Origin: Hevea brasiliensis
Taxonomy: Eukaryota; Streptophyta; Magnoliopsida; Malpighiales; Euphorbiaceae
Assembly (NCBI RefSeq): GCF_030052815.1
Contig: NC_079493.1
Span: forward strand, 63,939,960-64,003,959
DNA length: 64,000 bases
Reading direction: 5' to 3'
Shown: piece after piece, positions 9,278 through 21,800 of the stretch
Numbering within the stretch: the first letter of the stretch is position 1
How the letters are laid out: every line of letters starts with the position of its first letter
Notes under the pieces: model-generated
Told to the model about the DNA's origin: nothing
Seen by the model: only the letters and a program-made list of their open reading frames with translations
Database searches by the model: none
Made by a program: the position numbers and the translations under genes

Positions 9278-12200
9278 TGTAACACCCCTCACCCGACTAT
9301 AGTGTAGCCAAGCAAGGCATGCTATAATCGGTGCCGGAGCACCCTATCTTATCTTACTTTATTCCTTTCGTAATTTGATCTCGTTATATTTTAATATTAA
9401 TTTTTTTTTTCGACGGAGAAACCAGAGGAGTTTCCCCTATTTTATTACCAGTTGATGTATTTCACTATTTCCTGTTTGAAAATTTCAATAATATTTTACA
9501 AATAGAATCTCATCAATTATTTTCATAACCATCTCATAATTCACATCTCATTCATATATCTCAATTTCATATTCATTTCCATGCAATCTATATATTTCAA
9601 ATCTGTCTTCGAATCCATACAATCTCATTCATACTCAAATCACATAAGTAAAATTTTCAAACTTCTTTAATTTACATATTAAAATACTTACTTTGAGTAG
9701 CTCCCATAATTCATAGGTTAATTACATGAGTTTATTTTGTACAAGATATACAAATAATTTACAATGTGCTAGGAATGAACAATATACATAACATGTATAA
9801 AATGAGCCCTATCTACATGCATTGCTGAGGAGGTGACAATCTTGAACTCTTCTAACACTTCTGCAGATCTGGACTCCAAAATCTCGATGATACCATCGAT
9901 TTTTACCTTCAGTACCTGCGCGAGGAAGCAATTCCATCGCGCTAAGCATTTCTGCTCAGTGGTGCAATAATATAACAAGAAATAATATATACAAATAAAG
10001 AAAAAACAGAGCATAATTTGAATGCTTAAGAATCAATTTAATTTAATACAATGTGTCTAATGTTAATTATCTTTTGTTCTCATTTGTTTCGCTTTGGAAG
10101 CGTTTAATTTCGAAATTCACAGTGATAATGTACGATATACATAATTAATAAAAATACTCAATTTATATTCATATGGCAATAGAATGTACATTTAAAATAT
10201 TTAGTTAAGTTATACCTATTTTTGCAACTCTCTTATCATTTTACTTAACAATTTTTATGTGGTTTGAATCATTTCATAATTGTAACTAATTCTTTTGAAG
10301 TCTTATTAACTCATTTATTTGATCTCTAATGTTTTTAATTACTAATAGTCTTAATTTATTTCAATAAATTACACTGCCCAAGTGACCTACGACAGGCTGA
10401 CTAAACTGGATAACGGGTCGTTGGCACTGGACACTGCGGTGCCTCGGGCCGTCATACCATGGGACGCATAACGTCAACCATGTATGCAGTCAGTATGGCT
10501 AAAAAGCCATGATAGCACATAATCGGGCATAAAAGCCATGAATACGGGCATAAAAGCCATGAATACGGGCATAAAGCCATGAATACAGGCATAAAGCCAT
10601 GAATACAGGCATAAAGCCTTTCGCAGTACTGCTAAAACAATACCCTATTGGCATGCCAAACTATCCAATCTGACACACATGTCTAGGCAATACAAGGGCA
10701 TATAATATCATCAAATATTAATATGTTGTGTTTTATGTCTTTATTATTTCACGATAAATTTCATAATTTGTACATTGATCATAATATTCATACATTCCTT
10801 ACATCATTCCTATTGATCACAATTCACAATAATGGTATTCATATACCATTGTACTCAAAATATTTCTCCTCTCTACAATAATGAGAACTAATGTCTCATT
10901 CATACATTAATATGGTTTATTTATCCATTCATTATGTTATTCATATTGATCACAATTCTAAACAATGGTTCACATGTACCATTATATTCAAAACATTTTT
11001 CCTTTCTCATTTATACATTCAAGAATCTACTTATGTAATTACAAATTTTATATTTCAAGTTGAGTTACTAATATTTTATGAATTCCATTTGTGATGGGCA
11101 TATATGCCCTAACTATCTATTCACATCAATTAGGTGACTTATTTTTCATGTTTCAAGTAATCCATGAATATTTCATGGATTTCAAATTTATGGCCTAATT
11201 TCTTTTAACAATTTTGACTAGGATGCATAGTCCATATTTGTCATACAATTCTAAGCATTTAAGCTTAGAATTGGTTCTAGGTCTTCATCTTAATTCACTA
11301 ATCATTTTGATTACTATTCACCATACTAGTCAACCAAAATGTTGACCTTTTTATACTTAATGGATATATTAATTCTAATTACACCAAGATCCCATATTTT
11401 GAGTTTTACATTTACTAGTATTAATTGCCAATTGCAATTTAAAGTCCCCTAGATGCATTTCTAATTTCAAATTTTGAATTTCAAGTTTTGGTGTCACTAT
11501 TCACCTCATTGGTCAACAAAAATGTTGACTTTTGCATAGACAATAGGTACATTGGTTTTAACACTGCCGATGTACCACATTTTGCATTTAAAACTTGTTG
11601 GAATCAATTACCAAATCCATTTCCAAGCTTTTTTTCAAGTTTTCATGTCACTATTCACTTCATTAGTCAACTAAAATGTTGACTTTTGCATAGAAAATAT
11701 GTACATTGACTTTGGCACTTCCAACATACTACATTTTTCATTTAAAACTTGTTGGTTTTGGTCACTTTCTCAAAGCTTAGGTCATTTTGGCAAAATTGCC
11801 AATTTTCGGTTTTTGGTGCTCCGAAGTTGCACTGTTTCATTGATCGATTTACTGTTGGAATTTGACAAAACTTCCTTCATAGAAAATGTTTCTTATTTTG
11901 TCTAGTTGAATTTTTTTTTTTTGAATCACTCCATTTGGAGTTTTGTAGCTTAAGTTATGGCCAAAATAAGTTTACTGTTCACGTGTCTAATCGCTCTTTG
12001 AAATTTTGGGTTTTGGCAGATTTTGGTCCAACTTTGGTCAGTAATTTGACCAAGTTAAGTTCATAATTTGGTCTAACTTTCTTCATATGAAATGTTCTAC
12101 CATGTCTTAGGTTTCCATCGGTTCAAGAATTGCCTAAATCCGAGTTTTCTAGAGAGAGTTATAGCCATCCAAACATTACTGCTCAAATGAAAATTCTGGA

Positions 12201-13842
12201 AATCTCAGTACAGTAAACTTCACTTTGCTCAATGATTTGATTAGGTTCTGGTCATAATTTGGGGTAGATTTCTTCATGAAAGTTGTTTGTCTATGTCGTA
12301 ACTTATTTCTGTAAAAATTTCAGATCAATTGACCATTTCTACAGTAAATTATGGCCAAATGAACAGTTATTATTCATTTGGTCATTCTGCAGGGGCTGTT
12401 TGTAGGGTATCCGGATTGGGGCCAACTTTTTGTCCTCTTGCTTTGGTCTTTTGGGCATGGTTTCTTCAGCAAAAATGTGCCATTATAAGCCTAGTTTCAT
12501 GTCCAATTGGCCAAACACAAATTGGACCAATACAGCCCAAGCTATGGCAGTCCAAGTGGACTGAAATTTCAGTCACCCTACTGCACTCACAAGGCAGCAT
12601 GCTCCTTCACTTTGCCATGCTACATTTCAGTCCAATTTATGGCCAACTTACCTAAAATGGTCACTAATTGACCATTAAAATGTTCTCTAACAATTTCCCA
12701 AGCTAAATGCAAGTTTCACTCCCAAACCCTAGCTCACTTTCAAGGATTACACCAATTACCTTAGTTAGCACACCAATTCATCATACATATATATATATAC
12801 CTTAAACATCATCTTTAGTCCACTCTAAGTCCATCAAAAACACTTAATCTTGTTCCTCCCTAGGGCTGCCAAAATTCATTGTATACATACACATAAATTC
12901 CATTCATTTAATTCACAAATTCTTGCTTATTTTAGGTCTCTAATCATGGAAAGAGAAAGATGTATGCATAAGAGGCACTAACCTCTTGTAGGGCAGAATT
13001 TTCCCAAGCTTGACTTCACTTTCTTTCACTTTCTAGGCTGCCAAACACTTTCCCAAGAGCTATGAACAAGTTTTATTGAAAGGGGTTTAGGGTTTAGTAG
13101 TGGAAACAAGAGAGAAATGAAGCTTAAAGGAGCTTTAATGGTGGAACCTCTTCTCTCTCTCTCTCTCAACGTTTTTTAGGCTGCCCAAGGTTGAAGATGC
13201 AGATTGGTTTTTCATATTTTTGGTCTCTTTTATCTCTTTTAATAAGTTTAACAAATTGTGATTGGTGGAGGAAATTTAAATGACATCATATGATGTCATA
13301 ATTAGCATTTTCTTTCATTTTCTTTTCTTCTCTTCTCTACTCATTTTCAATTTAATTTTTAGCAATATTTATTCATATTTTAGATCATAATAATTATTTA
13401 CTCAACTGGAAAAGTCGGCCAAAAATCGTCTCTGAAGGCGAAATGACCAAAATGCCCTCCGTTTGGCTTAACGGGTCAAAATTGTCTGTACCGATTGAAA
13501 AAATTTTCTAAATATTTTCTTGGCATTCTAATGTCATAGGAACCTCAATGACCCTTCTCTGGAGTCCCAAAAATTATTTTATAATTTTTTCCCCCAGGTC
13601 TAGGGCTCCTCGTTGCGAGAACCGCAACTTCCCTCTGGGTTACCCATCGCTTGGGCACCGGCTCATTTGACTTGGTTGTATTTTATTTCTAAAATTTTTA
13701 CTAAATTTTTCTTATTAATATTTGAGTTAATTATGGTTCCTGACTTTAGTTTAAATATTTTTCCGGACGGTCTAGCGGTCTGGACCGACATCGGTCACCG
13801 GAACAGTAGAATGTACGGAGTTGCTATCGGGAGGATGTTACA
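9278..13842 (-). repeat. Giant LTR, 5' copy of the minus-strand element (4.57 kb)
   Basis: Sister of 4384-8922 with few substitutions, small indels and one extra minisatellite unit (10521-10618). Ends GGATGTTACA at 13842, directly followed by ATGTC and the resumed copia-A gag sequence. Confidence 0.93.
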
Positions 13843-13847
13843 ATGTC

Positions 13848-15134
13848 CACAAGATGATTCGGCTGATTGAGTAGTTGGAACATCTTGACTTCAACATGGA
13901 TTTCCAACTACAGACGGATTTGATCTTTTAGTCCCTTCCTGAGTCTTTTGGGAATTTTGTGACAAATTTCCATATGACTCAACAAGAATGCACCTTAGCT
14001 GGTTTACTCAACATGCTGGTTATTGCCCAAAAGAATATGCCGGGCAATAAAGGAAAAGAGGTAGCTTTGATTGCATCTTCTTCTGCTGGAAAGTCCAACA
14101 AGAAGAAGGGCAATAAGAAAAAGAAACCTCAGATTTCTGGTGCTTCCAAGAAAATAGCTAAACATAAAAGGAAGACTAAAGCTGATGGAGACAAAGGAAA
14201 GTGTTTCCACTGCCAAAAGGATGGGCACTGGAAAAGGAACTGCCCAGAGTGTCTTGCTTCTCTGAAGGACGAGAAGGATACACCTTCAGAAGGTATGTCC
14301 ATATCTTGTTATTTAGATTCTGATGATACTCATAGTTCATCTATAGCTTGGGTTTTAGATATTGGTGCTAGTTCTCACATTTCTAATGATATGCAGGAAC
14401 TAGCAAATAGTATCAGCTTGCGTTCTCAAGATATTAGAGTCCGGATTGGCAATGACTCAACTGTTGAAGCTTTAGCCATAGGATCTAAATCTTTTTACAT
14501 GTTTGGACATGTTTTGTGTTTGGATAATATTTTATATGTACCTGATGCTTTTAAGAACATCATTTCTATATCTAGTTTGACTAGAAATGGCTATGAATTT
14601 CAGTTCACAGATGACGTTTGTAATATTTATTTCGGAAATAAATATGTTGGTTCGGGTTATATGAATGATGGTCCTTATTATTTGGATAATAATGACAAAC
14701 ACAAATTGAATGCAAGTGATCTAAAAGAATGCAATGCCATGGTGAAAACCAACTCAAGTTCAAAATATATTTGGCACTTAAGGTTATGTCATGTTACAGA
14801 AGATAGGATTGCAAAACTGGAGAAAATGGGGATTCTATCCTTATTGGGCTCTGAACCTACTCTAACTTGTGAATCTTGCCTTCAGGGAAAAATGACTAGA
14901 TCACCCTTTGTTGGACAAGGGCTAAGAGCTAAAAATATTTTGGAACTAATACATAGTGATGTATGTGGTCCATTTAAAGAAATGGTTAGAGGGGGCTTTC
15001 ATTATTTGATTACCTTTACTGATGATAAATCAAGATTTGGGTATTTGTATTTGATGAAATACACACATGAATCCTTTAAAAAGTTTAAAAAATTTAAATC
15101 TAAAGTAGAAAAATCAAACAGGAAAGAGTATTAA
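13848..15134 (+). pseudogene. gag-pol: Copia-A gag C-terminus, protease and integrase N-terminal half
   Basis: Continues the gag frame from 3963 after the insertion. Stops are at 13872-13874 and 13929-13931; the frame is then open for about 400 codons. Domains in order: basic Lys-rich stretch; zinc knuckle CFHCQKDGHWKRNC (CX2CX4HX4C) near 14201; protease motif WVLDIGASSHIS, where the catalytic DTG has become DIG (ATT at 14361-14363; copia-B has ACT); the GAG-pre-integrase zinc region (WHLRLCHV and CESCLQGKM); and the start of the integrase core with the first catalytic Asp in IHSDVCGP. A frame change near 15110 leads to a stop at 15132-15134. The normal product would be a single gag-pol polyprotein. 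Confidence 0.93.
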
Positions 15135-15366
15135 AGCTCTTCGATCAGATCGTGGAGGCGAATATTTGAGTACTGAATTTGATGAATACTTGAGAGAGCA
15201 TGGCATTGTTTCTCAGCTGACTCCTCCAGGAACGCCACTGCTAAATGGTGTATCTGAAAGGAGAAATCATACCCTATTGGATATGGTACGTAGTATGATG
15301 AGCTATACTGATATGCCAATATTCTTTTGGGGATTTGCATTAGAATCAGCTTTGTATATATTCTGA
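15105..15366 (+). pseudogene. pol: Copia-A integrase core, second segment (shifted frame)
   Basis: Read in a different frame from the preceding segment after a small indel near 15110. Contains LRSDRGGEY (second catalytic Asp) and NGVSERRNHTLLDM (catalytic Glu), so the D,D-35-E residues survive even though the frame is broken. It ends at a second frame change near 15357, after which the original frame returns, so the two indels compensate each other. Integrase would insert the element cDNA into the genome in the nucleus. Confidence 0.88.
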
Positions 15367-15815
15367 ATAGGATTCCATCAAAATCAGTTTCTTCCACACC
15401 TTATGAGATATGGCATGGAAGAAAACTAAGTCTTAAGCATGTTAAGATTTGGGGTTGTCCAGCTTATATCAAAAAGCTGAACACTGATAAATTGGAGACT
15501 AGATCAGAAAAAGGTCGATTTGTTGGATATCCAAAAGATAGTTTTGGATATTATTTTTATTTGCCTACTTCACAAAAGGTTGTGATAAGTATAGATGCCA
15601 CATTTCTTGAACAACAGTTTGTTTAAGAAGGAGGCAAAGGAAGGCAAATAGAGTTAGAATTGGAGAATTCTGACAAACCAACAGATCAGATGGATATAGA
15701 TCCATCTAGTCAACCTATACCCGTTAATGAAACATCTACAGCTGTTCCTCATAGAATAACCAGGGTATCTCACCCACCAGTGAGATAAGGTTTTCTTTAT
15801 GAAGAAGAACAAGAG
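15357..15815 (+). pseudogene. pol: Copia-A integrase C-terminus and linker to RT
   Basis: Starts with ILNRIPSKS and holds the copia-specific motifs PYEIWHGRK, IWGCPAY and GRFVGYPKDSFGYYFY, typical of the region after the integrase core. An in-frame stop follows at 15624-15626 and another at 15786-15788. Between them lies an acidic, Ser/Pro-rich linker of the kind that joins integrase to reverse transcriptase in TNT1-like polyproteins. Copia-B contains the same linker in reverse at about 45820-46050. Confidence 0.85.
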
Positions 15816-16830
15816 TTGTCTATTAATGAAGAAGTAGATCATGGAGATGATCCACATACCTATGAAGAAGCTATATCAGATATAGACTCTTCAAAATGGA
15901 TTGATGTTATGAAATCCGAGATTGATTCCATGTATAAGAATCAAGTTTGGGATCTTGTTGACCCACCTGAAGGTATTGTACCTATAGGGAACAAATGGGT
16001 TTTCAAGAAGAAAATTGGTTCTGATGGAAAGGTAGAGACCTATAAGGCAAGGCTAGTAGCGAAAGGGTTTTGCCAAAGGCAAGGAGTCGACTATGAGGAG
16101 ACTTTCTCGCCTGTTGCCATGCTTAAATCAATTAGGATTTTATTACCAATAGGTGCATACTATGATTATGAGATTTGGCAGATGGATGTCAAAACAGCTT
16201 TTCTCAATGGATACATTGAAGAAAAAATTTTCATGGAACAACCTAGTGGTTTTGAATCCCAAGATGGTTCCAAGGTATGCAAGCTAAAGTGATCCATTTA
16301 TGGGTTGAAATAAGCTTCGAGGAGTTGGAACATCCGTTTTGATAAAGCCATTAAATCCTTTGGTTTTATCAAAAATGAGGATGAGCCATGTGTATATAAG
16401 AAGGTTAGTGACAGTGCTATCACTTTCCTTGTCTTATATGTGGATGACATACTGTTGATGGGTAATGACACAAGTATGTTGACAACTATAAAGGTATGGT
16501 TGTCAAATACATTCTCCATGAAAGACTTAGGGGAGGCAACCTATATTCTTGGGATTTGCATATATAGAGATAGAGCTAAAAGAATAATTGGTTTATCCCA
16601 AAGTCTATATTTGGAAAAGGTGTTAAACAGGTTTAACATGCTTGATTCCAAGAGAGGATTGTTACCAGTGAGACATGGTATCCACCTTTTTAAAGAGATG
16701 TCTCCAAAGACACCTGAAGAAAGAGATAAGATGGCCAGGATTCCATATGCTTCGGCTATTGGAAGTTTAATGTATGCAATGTTGTGTACTAGGCCAGATA
16801 TCGCATATGCTGTTAGTTTTACTAGCAAGT
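15816..16830 (+). pseudogene. pol: Copia-A reverse transcriptase
   Basis: RVT_2-type reverse transcriptase in the same frame as the integrase C-terminus. Visible blocks: SKWIDVMKSEIDSM, NKWVFKKKIGSDGKV, KARLVAKGFCQRQGVDY, QMDVKTAFLNGYIEE (first catalytic Asp) and YVDDILLMGND (catalytic DD pair). Two stops at 16290-16292 (TGA) and 16311-16313 (TAA) fall in the motif around SIYGLK, where copia-B has CGN/CAA codons for Arg and Gln, so both fit C-to-T changes. It would copy element RNA into cDNA inside the virus-like particle; here it cannot be made full length. Confidence 0.93.
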
Positions 16831-17423
16831 ATCAATCCAATCTAGGTTTGGAACACTGGATAGCTTTCAAGAATATCCTTAAGTACTTGAGAAGAACTAA
16901 GGATTTATTCTTCATTTATGGAGGTGGAGACTTGCAATTGGATGGTTATACTGATTCTGATTTCCAATCAGATATCGATGATAGAAAGTCTACCTCTGGA
17001 TATGTGTTCATTTGTAATGGAGGTGCAGTCAGTTGGAAGAGTTCCAAACAGAGCACGACTGCAGATTCCACTACAGAGGCTGAGTATATTGCTGCATCAG
17101 ATGCTACAAATGAAGCTATTTGGATAAAGAAGTTCATGACAGAACTTACAGTAGTTCTTTCCATTGAGTCAGCAGTTCCACTACACTGTGATAACAATGG
17201 AGCAGTCATACAGGCTAAGGAACCAAGGTCTCACCAGAAATCCAAACACATAGAAAGGCACTACCACATTATCAGAGAAATAGTTGGGCGAGGCGATGTA
17301 GCCATGCAGAAAATAGCATTAGCTGAAAATCCAGCTGATCCATTCACTAAGCCTATGTCACAGACTCAGTTAGACCGACATCTTGAGAAGATAGGTTTAA
17401 GATATTGTAATGAATGGCTCTAG
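16831..17423 (+). pseudogene. pol: Copia-A RNase H
   Basis: Follows RT in the same frame with no further stop until the natural end TAG at 17421-17423. Motifs: GYTDSDFQSD (catalytic Asp), STTEAEYIAASD (catalytic Glu), HCDNNGAV (catalytic Asp) and SKHIERHYHIIRE, then ENPADPFTKPM, the usual end of copia polyproteins. Removes the RNA strand during reverse transcription. This last quarter of the polyprotein is the least damaged part of copia-A. Confidence 0.93.
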
Positions 17424-17437
17424 TGCTAGTGGGAGAT
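17424..17437 (+). other. Copia-A polypurine tract
   Basis: GCTAGTGGGAGAT stands immediately before the 3' LTR start (TGTTAGTAGTATG at 17438). Copia-B has the same tract in reverse at 44254-44268. Confidence 0.8.
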
Positions 17438-18857
17438 TGTTAGTAGTATGCACTAGAGCATATCATTTATTATGTATCTTGTACATATTTTTATTAATAA
17501 AAGGCATTTCCACTTTTCCGTTTACATAATATATTTACGTGTAATAGAAAAGGTCCATTGATATTTTGTTAGAAATATTATTCTTAAGTTGTTAAGAATA
17601 TGAGTGACAATATTTCTAGCACAAAGTATCATAAATAGGTTCACAATCGAGGATACTTCATAATAAGGACATGACTTATCCAGAAAGATTGTATTCATAT
17701 TTGTTCCCAAGTTATTTATATGAGATATAAATAAGATGGAATGGTGAGTCTCGTGCCATATAACAAACATGATAGGCACTTATAAATGATAAGTAGGCCA
17801 AACCAGTGACACTTATGACAAGCACATGGAGTTTACTCTTGTCAATGTTTTGTCATAAATCATATCAGTGCATATAATCTTTAGACCTGAGATAGCATAG
17901 TTATCTCGTATATAGGTAGTTTGAGTTTGATACTGCTTTCATACTTGTACTATGTATGGGTATATGGGCATCTGTTGGCTCCTACTAGTTATATATGGAG
18001 GTAGGTGTTGATCAAGATGGAATTTGTTCCTCTAAGTAAATAGAGATAAAATCCTATGTTCATTTAATTGTTCTTGATGTTTCAAGTTCCTGGCCAGGAC
18101 AGATAGATTTATTCAAAAAAGAGTTTCTCATGCGAAAATCTTTTTAATCAAGAACTGGAATTAAAAGAGAACATAATATTCATAGCAAATGGAGTTTGAC
18201 ATAAACCATGACTCCGGCTTGAGTTGGGATTTTGTAACAGAGAGATTCTAGTGCATGGTAACATATGATTATAGGTTCATTTAAGGTAAACCTTATTATT
18301 AATTGGGTGGCCATGACATGCTATGCTAGGTCTTAACCATGATCTATGAGGTTCATAAAATGATTTAGAGAAATCATTTATGGTAAGAAAGAGTTCTGAT
18401 GATATTAAGAGTTGATATCATGTCTCATTGCCAACTAGTGATGAGCCTAGTAAGTCACAGACATACACAAGTTATCACCTATTTAAATATGATTTAATTA
18501 ATTAATTAAAGAGTTTAATTGATTAATTAAATAGGTTTGGTTTGCAATTAAATTGCAAAGTCCCTAGCATGACTTGAAACCAAATCTAGATTATTGGATG
18601 TATAGTATAAGTTAACTTTATATTTAAAGTGTTTAAATATGAATTTAATTAATGAGAAATTAATTTATAGAGATTAATTAATTAATTTATATTGGATATA
18701 AATTAGAAGAAGAAAAATAATTATTTTGGGCTAAGAACTCAAAATTAAGACACAGGGGCATTTTGGTCATTTTACAGTGTGACATGTGGCACCATGAGAT
18801 GGTGACACATGGGATCACACATAAGCTTGCCAAATGTTTTTTTAATCATGTAAGATG
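17438..18857 (+). repeat. Copia-A 3' LTR, left part
   Basis: Begins TGTTAGTAGTATGC and runs to the solo-LTR insertion. The last five bases (AGATG, 18853-18857) are the target duplication. With 23233-23903 the LTR is about 2.09 kb, long for copia. Its first 1.07 kb has no counterpart at the 5' end only because that part lies outside the window. Confidence 0.93.
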
Positions 18858-21800
18858 TGTGACACCCCTTACCCGACTACAGTGTAGCCGAGCAATCAAT
18901 GCCACTCAGTGTGCCGGAGCACTCTATTTTTTTCTTAATTAATTTTTATCATAATTTTGAATATAACTTGTGAAATATAATTCATTTTAAGCCATTTATC
19001 GAAATTTTTATTTATTTGAGATTCCGAAAATTTTAAAGAAAATCCGGTAGAGTACCGGCTAAAAATGGAGAAAACCGTTCTTTGGAACCTGTGAAAAACA
19101 CTTCCTATATTCATATTCAATCATCTCAACTCCATTTGTCAAAATCTCAACATTTTTCAACCATTCATTTCTCAATCATTCATCTCATTTGATCCATTTG
19201 CATCACATCAATTTACAACAATTTCTTAACAATTCCTCTATTTGTCCTTCATTCATTTCACATCATCATTAAACTCAAATCATAAATAAATTCTCACGTG
19301 TGATTTATAATCACAAATTACAAGTACTTATATTAATACAAAATTATATTACATTTGTTTCAAATACACATGATAAAATAAGAGTTTAATTACAAAATTT
19401 ACAAAAATGTCAAAATACAAAATGGGACCTAGTGTCCTACCAATTCACTGTGGATGGTGAGGTGACACGGACACTATGCAGAACTGTGAACTGCCTTACC
19501 GAATCTGTGGTCTACTGGGCCCTCTGTCCAAATCTTCAGTACCTACGCGTTGCAAAAGTGACGCGCTAAGCATAAAGCTTAGTGGTGCCAATAATAGAAG
19601 AAAATATGATATGCAAATAAAAATCATAATTTCTTAGCCATTGTGTTCATAAGAACTGAATAATTACCAACTTAATGTTTAGTCGAGGGCTAATTACATT
19701 TTATGATATTAACTTCTTCATGCCTTTTGTTAATTATTTTCTTCATGATCTTGAACTTCTTTGTATTTTTATAATCATTCCTGATACTTAATTTTCGTAT
19801 TTTCTTTAATAATCAGTTCAATCACAGTTATACTTTTCCATGCCCAAGTAACCTATCTTTGACGATCGGATCGATAACGGGTCGCTGGCACCGACACGCG
19901 GTGCCTCGGGCCGTCATACCATGGGACGCAGAACGTCAACCACGTATGCAGTCAGTATGGCTAAAAAGCCATGATATCACATGATCGGGCATGAAAGCCA
20001 TGAATACTGGCATAAAAGCCATGAATACGGGCATAAAGCCATGAATACAGGCATAAAGCCTTTCGCAGTACTGCTAAAACAATACCCTATTGGCATGCCA
20101 AACTATCCAAACCAATCTTGTTAGGAATACTAGGGCATTTAATACTTTAAAATGTTAATATATTGTGCTTTATGACTTCATTATTTCATGATAAATTTCA
20201 ATCATAATTCATACATTCATTTGATCATTTATATGATCACAATTCACATCAATTATTCTTTTATACCATTGTACTCAAAATACTTCTCCTCTTTACAATA
20301 ATGAGAACTAATGTCTCATTCATACATTAATCTGGTTTATTTATCCATTCATTATGTTATTCATATTGATCACAATTCTAAACAATGGTTCACATGTACC
20401 ATTGTATTCAAAACATTTTTCCTTTCTCATTTATACATTCAAGAATCTACTTATGTAATTACAAATTTTATATTTCAAGTTGAGTTACTAATATTTTATG
20501 AATTCCATTTGTGATGGGCATATATGCCCTAACTATCTATTCACATCAATTAGGTGACTTATTTTTCATGTTTCAAGTAATCCATGAATATTTCATGGAT
20601 TTCAAATTTATGGACTAATTTCTTTTTAACAATTTTGACTAGGATGCATAGTCCATATTTGTCATACAATTCTAAGCATTTAAGCTTAGAATTGGTTCTA
20701 GGTCTTCATCTTAATTCACTAATCATTTTGATTACTATTCACCATACTAGTCAACCAAAATGTTGACCTTTTTATACTTAATGGATATATTAATTCTAAT
20801 TACACTAAGATCCCACATTTTGAGTTTTACATTTACTAGTATTAATTGCCAATTGCAATTTAAAGTCCCCTAGATGCATTTCTAATTTCAAATTTTGAAT
20901 TTCAAGTTTTGGTGTCACTATTCACCTCATTGGTCAACAAAAATGTTGACTTTTGCATAGACAATAGGTACATTGGTTTTAACACTCCCGATGTACCATA
21001 TTTTGCATTTAAAACTTGTTGGAATCAATTACCAAATCCATTTCCAAGCTTATTTCAAGTTTTCATGTCACTATTCACTTCATTAGTCAACTAAAATGTT
21101 GACTTTTGCATAGAAAATATGTACATTGACTTTGGCACTTCAAACATACTACATTTTTCATTTAAAACTTGTTGGTTTTGGTTACTTTATCAAAGCTTAA
21201 GTCATTTTGGCAAAATTGCCAATTTTCGGTTTTGGTGCTCCGAAGTTGCACTGTTTCATTGGTCGATTTACTGTTGGAATTTGACAAAACTTCCTTCATA
21301 GAAAATGTTCCTTATTTTGTCTAGTTGAATTTCTTTTTTTGAATCACTCCATTTGGAGTTTTGTAGCTCAAGTTATGGCCAAAATAAGTTTACTGTTCAC
21401 GTGCACTGTTCATGCTGCTATCATGGGTTCTGGCAGATTTGGTCAGTAATTTGATCAAGTTAAGTTCCTAATTTGGTCTAACTTTCTTCATATGAAATGT
21501 TCTACTATGCCTTAGGTTTCCATCGGTTCAAGAATTTCCTAAATCCGAGTTTTCTAGAGAGAGTTATAGTCCTCCAAACATTGCTGCTCAAATGAAAATT
21601 CTGGAAATCTCAGTACAGTAAACTTCACTTTGCTCAATGATTTGATTAGGTTCTGGTCATAATTTGGGGTAGGTTTCTTCATGAAAGTTGTTTTTCTATG
21701 TCTTAACTTATTGCTGTAAACATTTCAGGTCAATTGACCAAATCTACAGTGAGTTATGGCCAAATGAACAGTTACTATTCATTTGGTCAATTCTACAGGG

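Larger units (their letters stand above)
4384..13842 (-). mobile_element. Non-autonomous gypsy-type element: giant LTRs, 355-bp interior
   Basis: Minus-strand order: 5' LTR 13842-9278, PBS, 355-bp interior, polypurine tract, 3' LTR 8922-4384. There is no gag or pol. Its LTR end, PBS and PPT sequences match gypsy-2 (40352 onward), so it is probably mobilised by that family's proteins. The right flank is ATGTC (13843-13847), matching 3959-3963, but between the left ATGTC and the LTR lie the palindrome and 17 bp. The two LTRs are nearly identical, implying one of the youngest insertions here. Confidence 0.9.

Noticed and set aside
9769..10014. 81-codon minus-strand frame in the giant LTR
   Set aside because: Not preserved in the sister LTR at the same place and without motifs.
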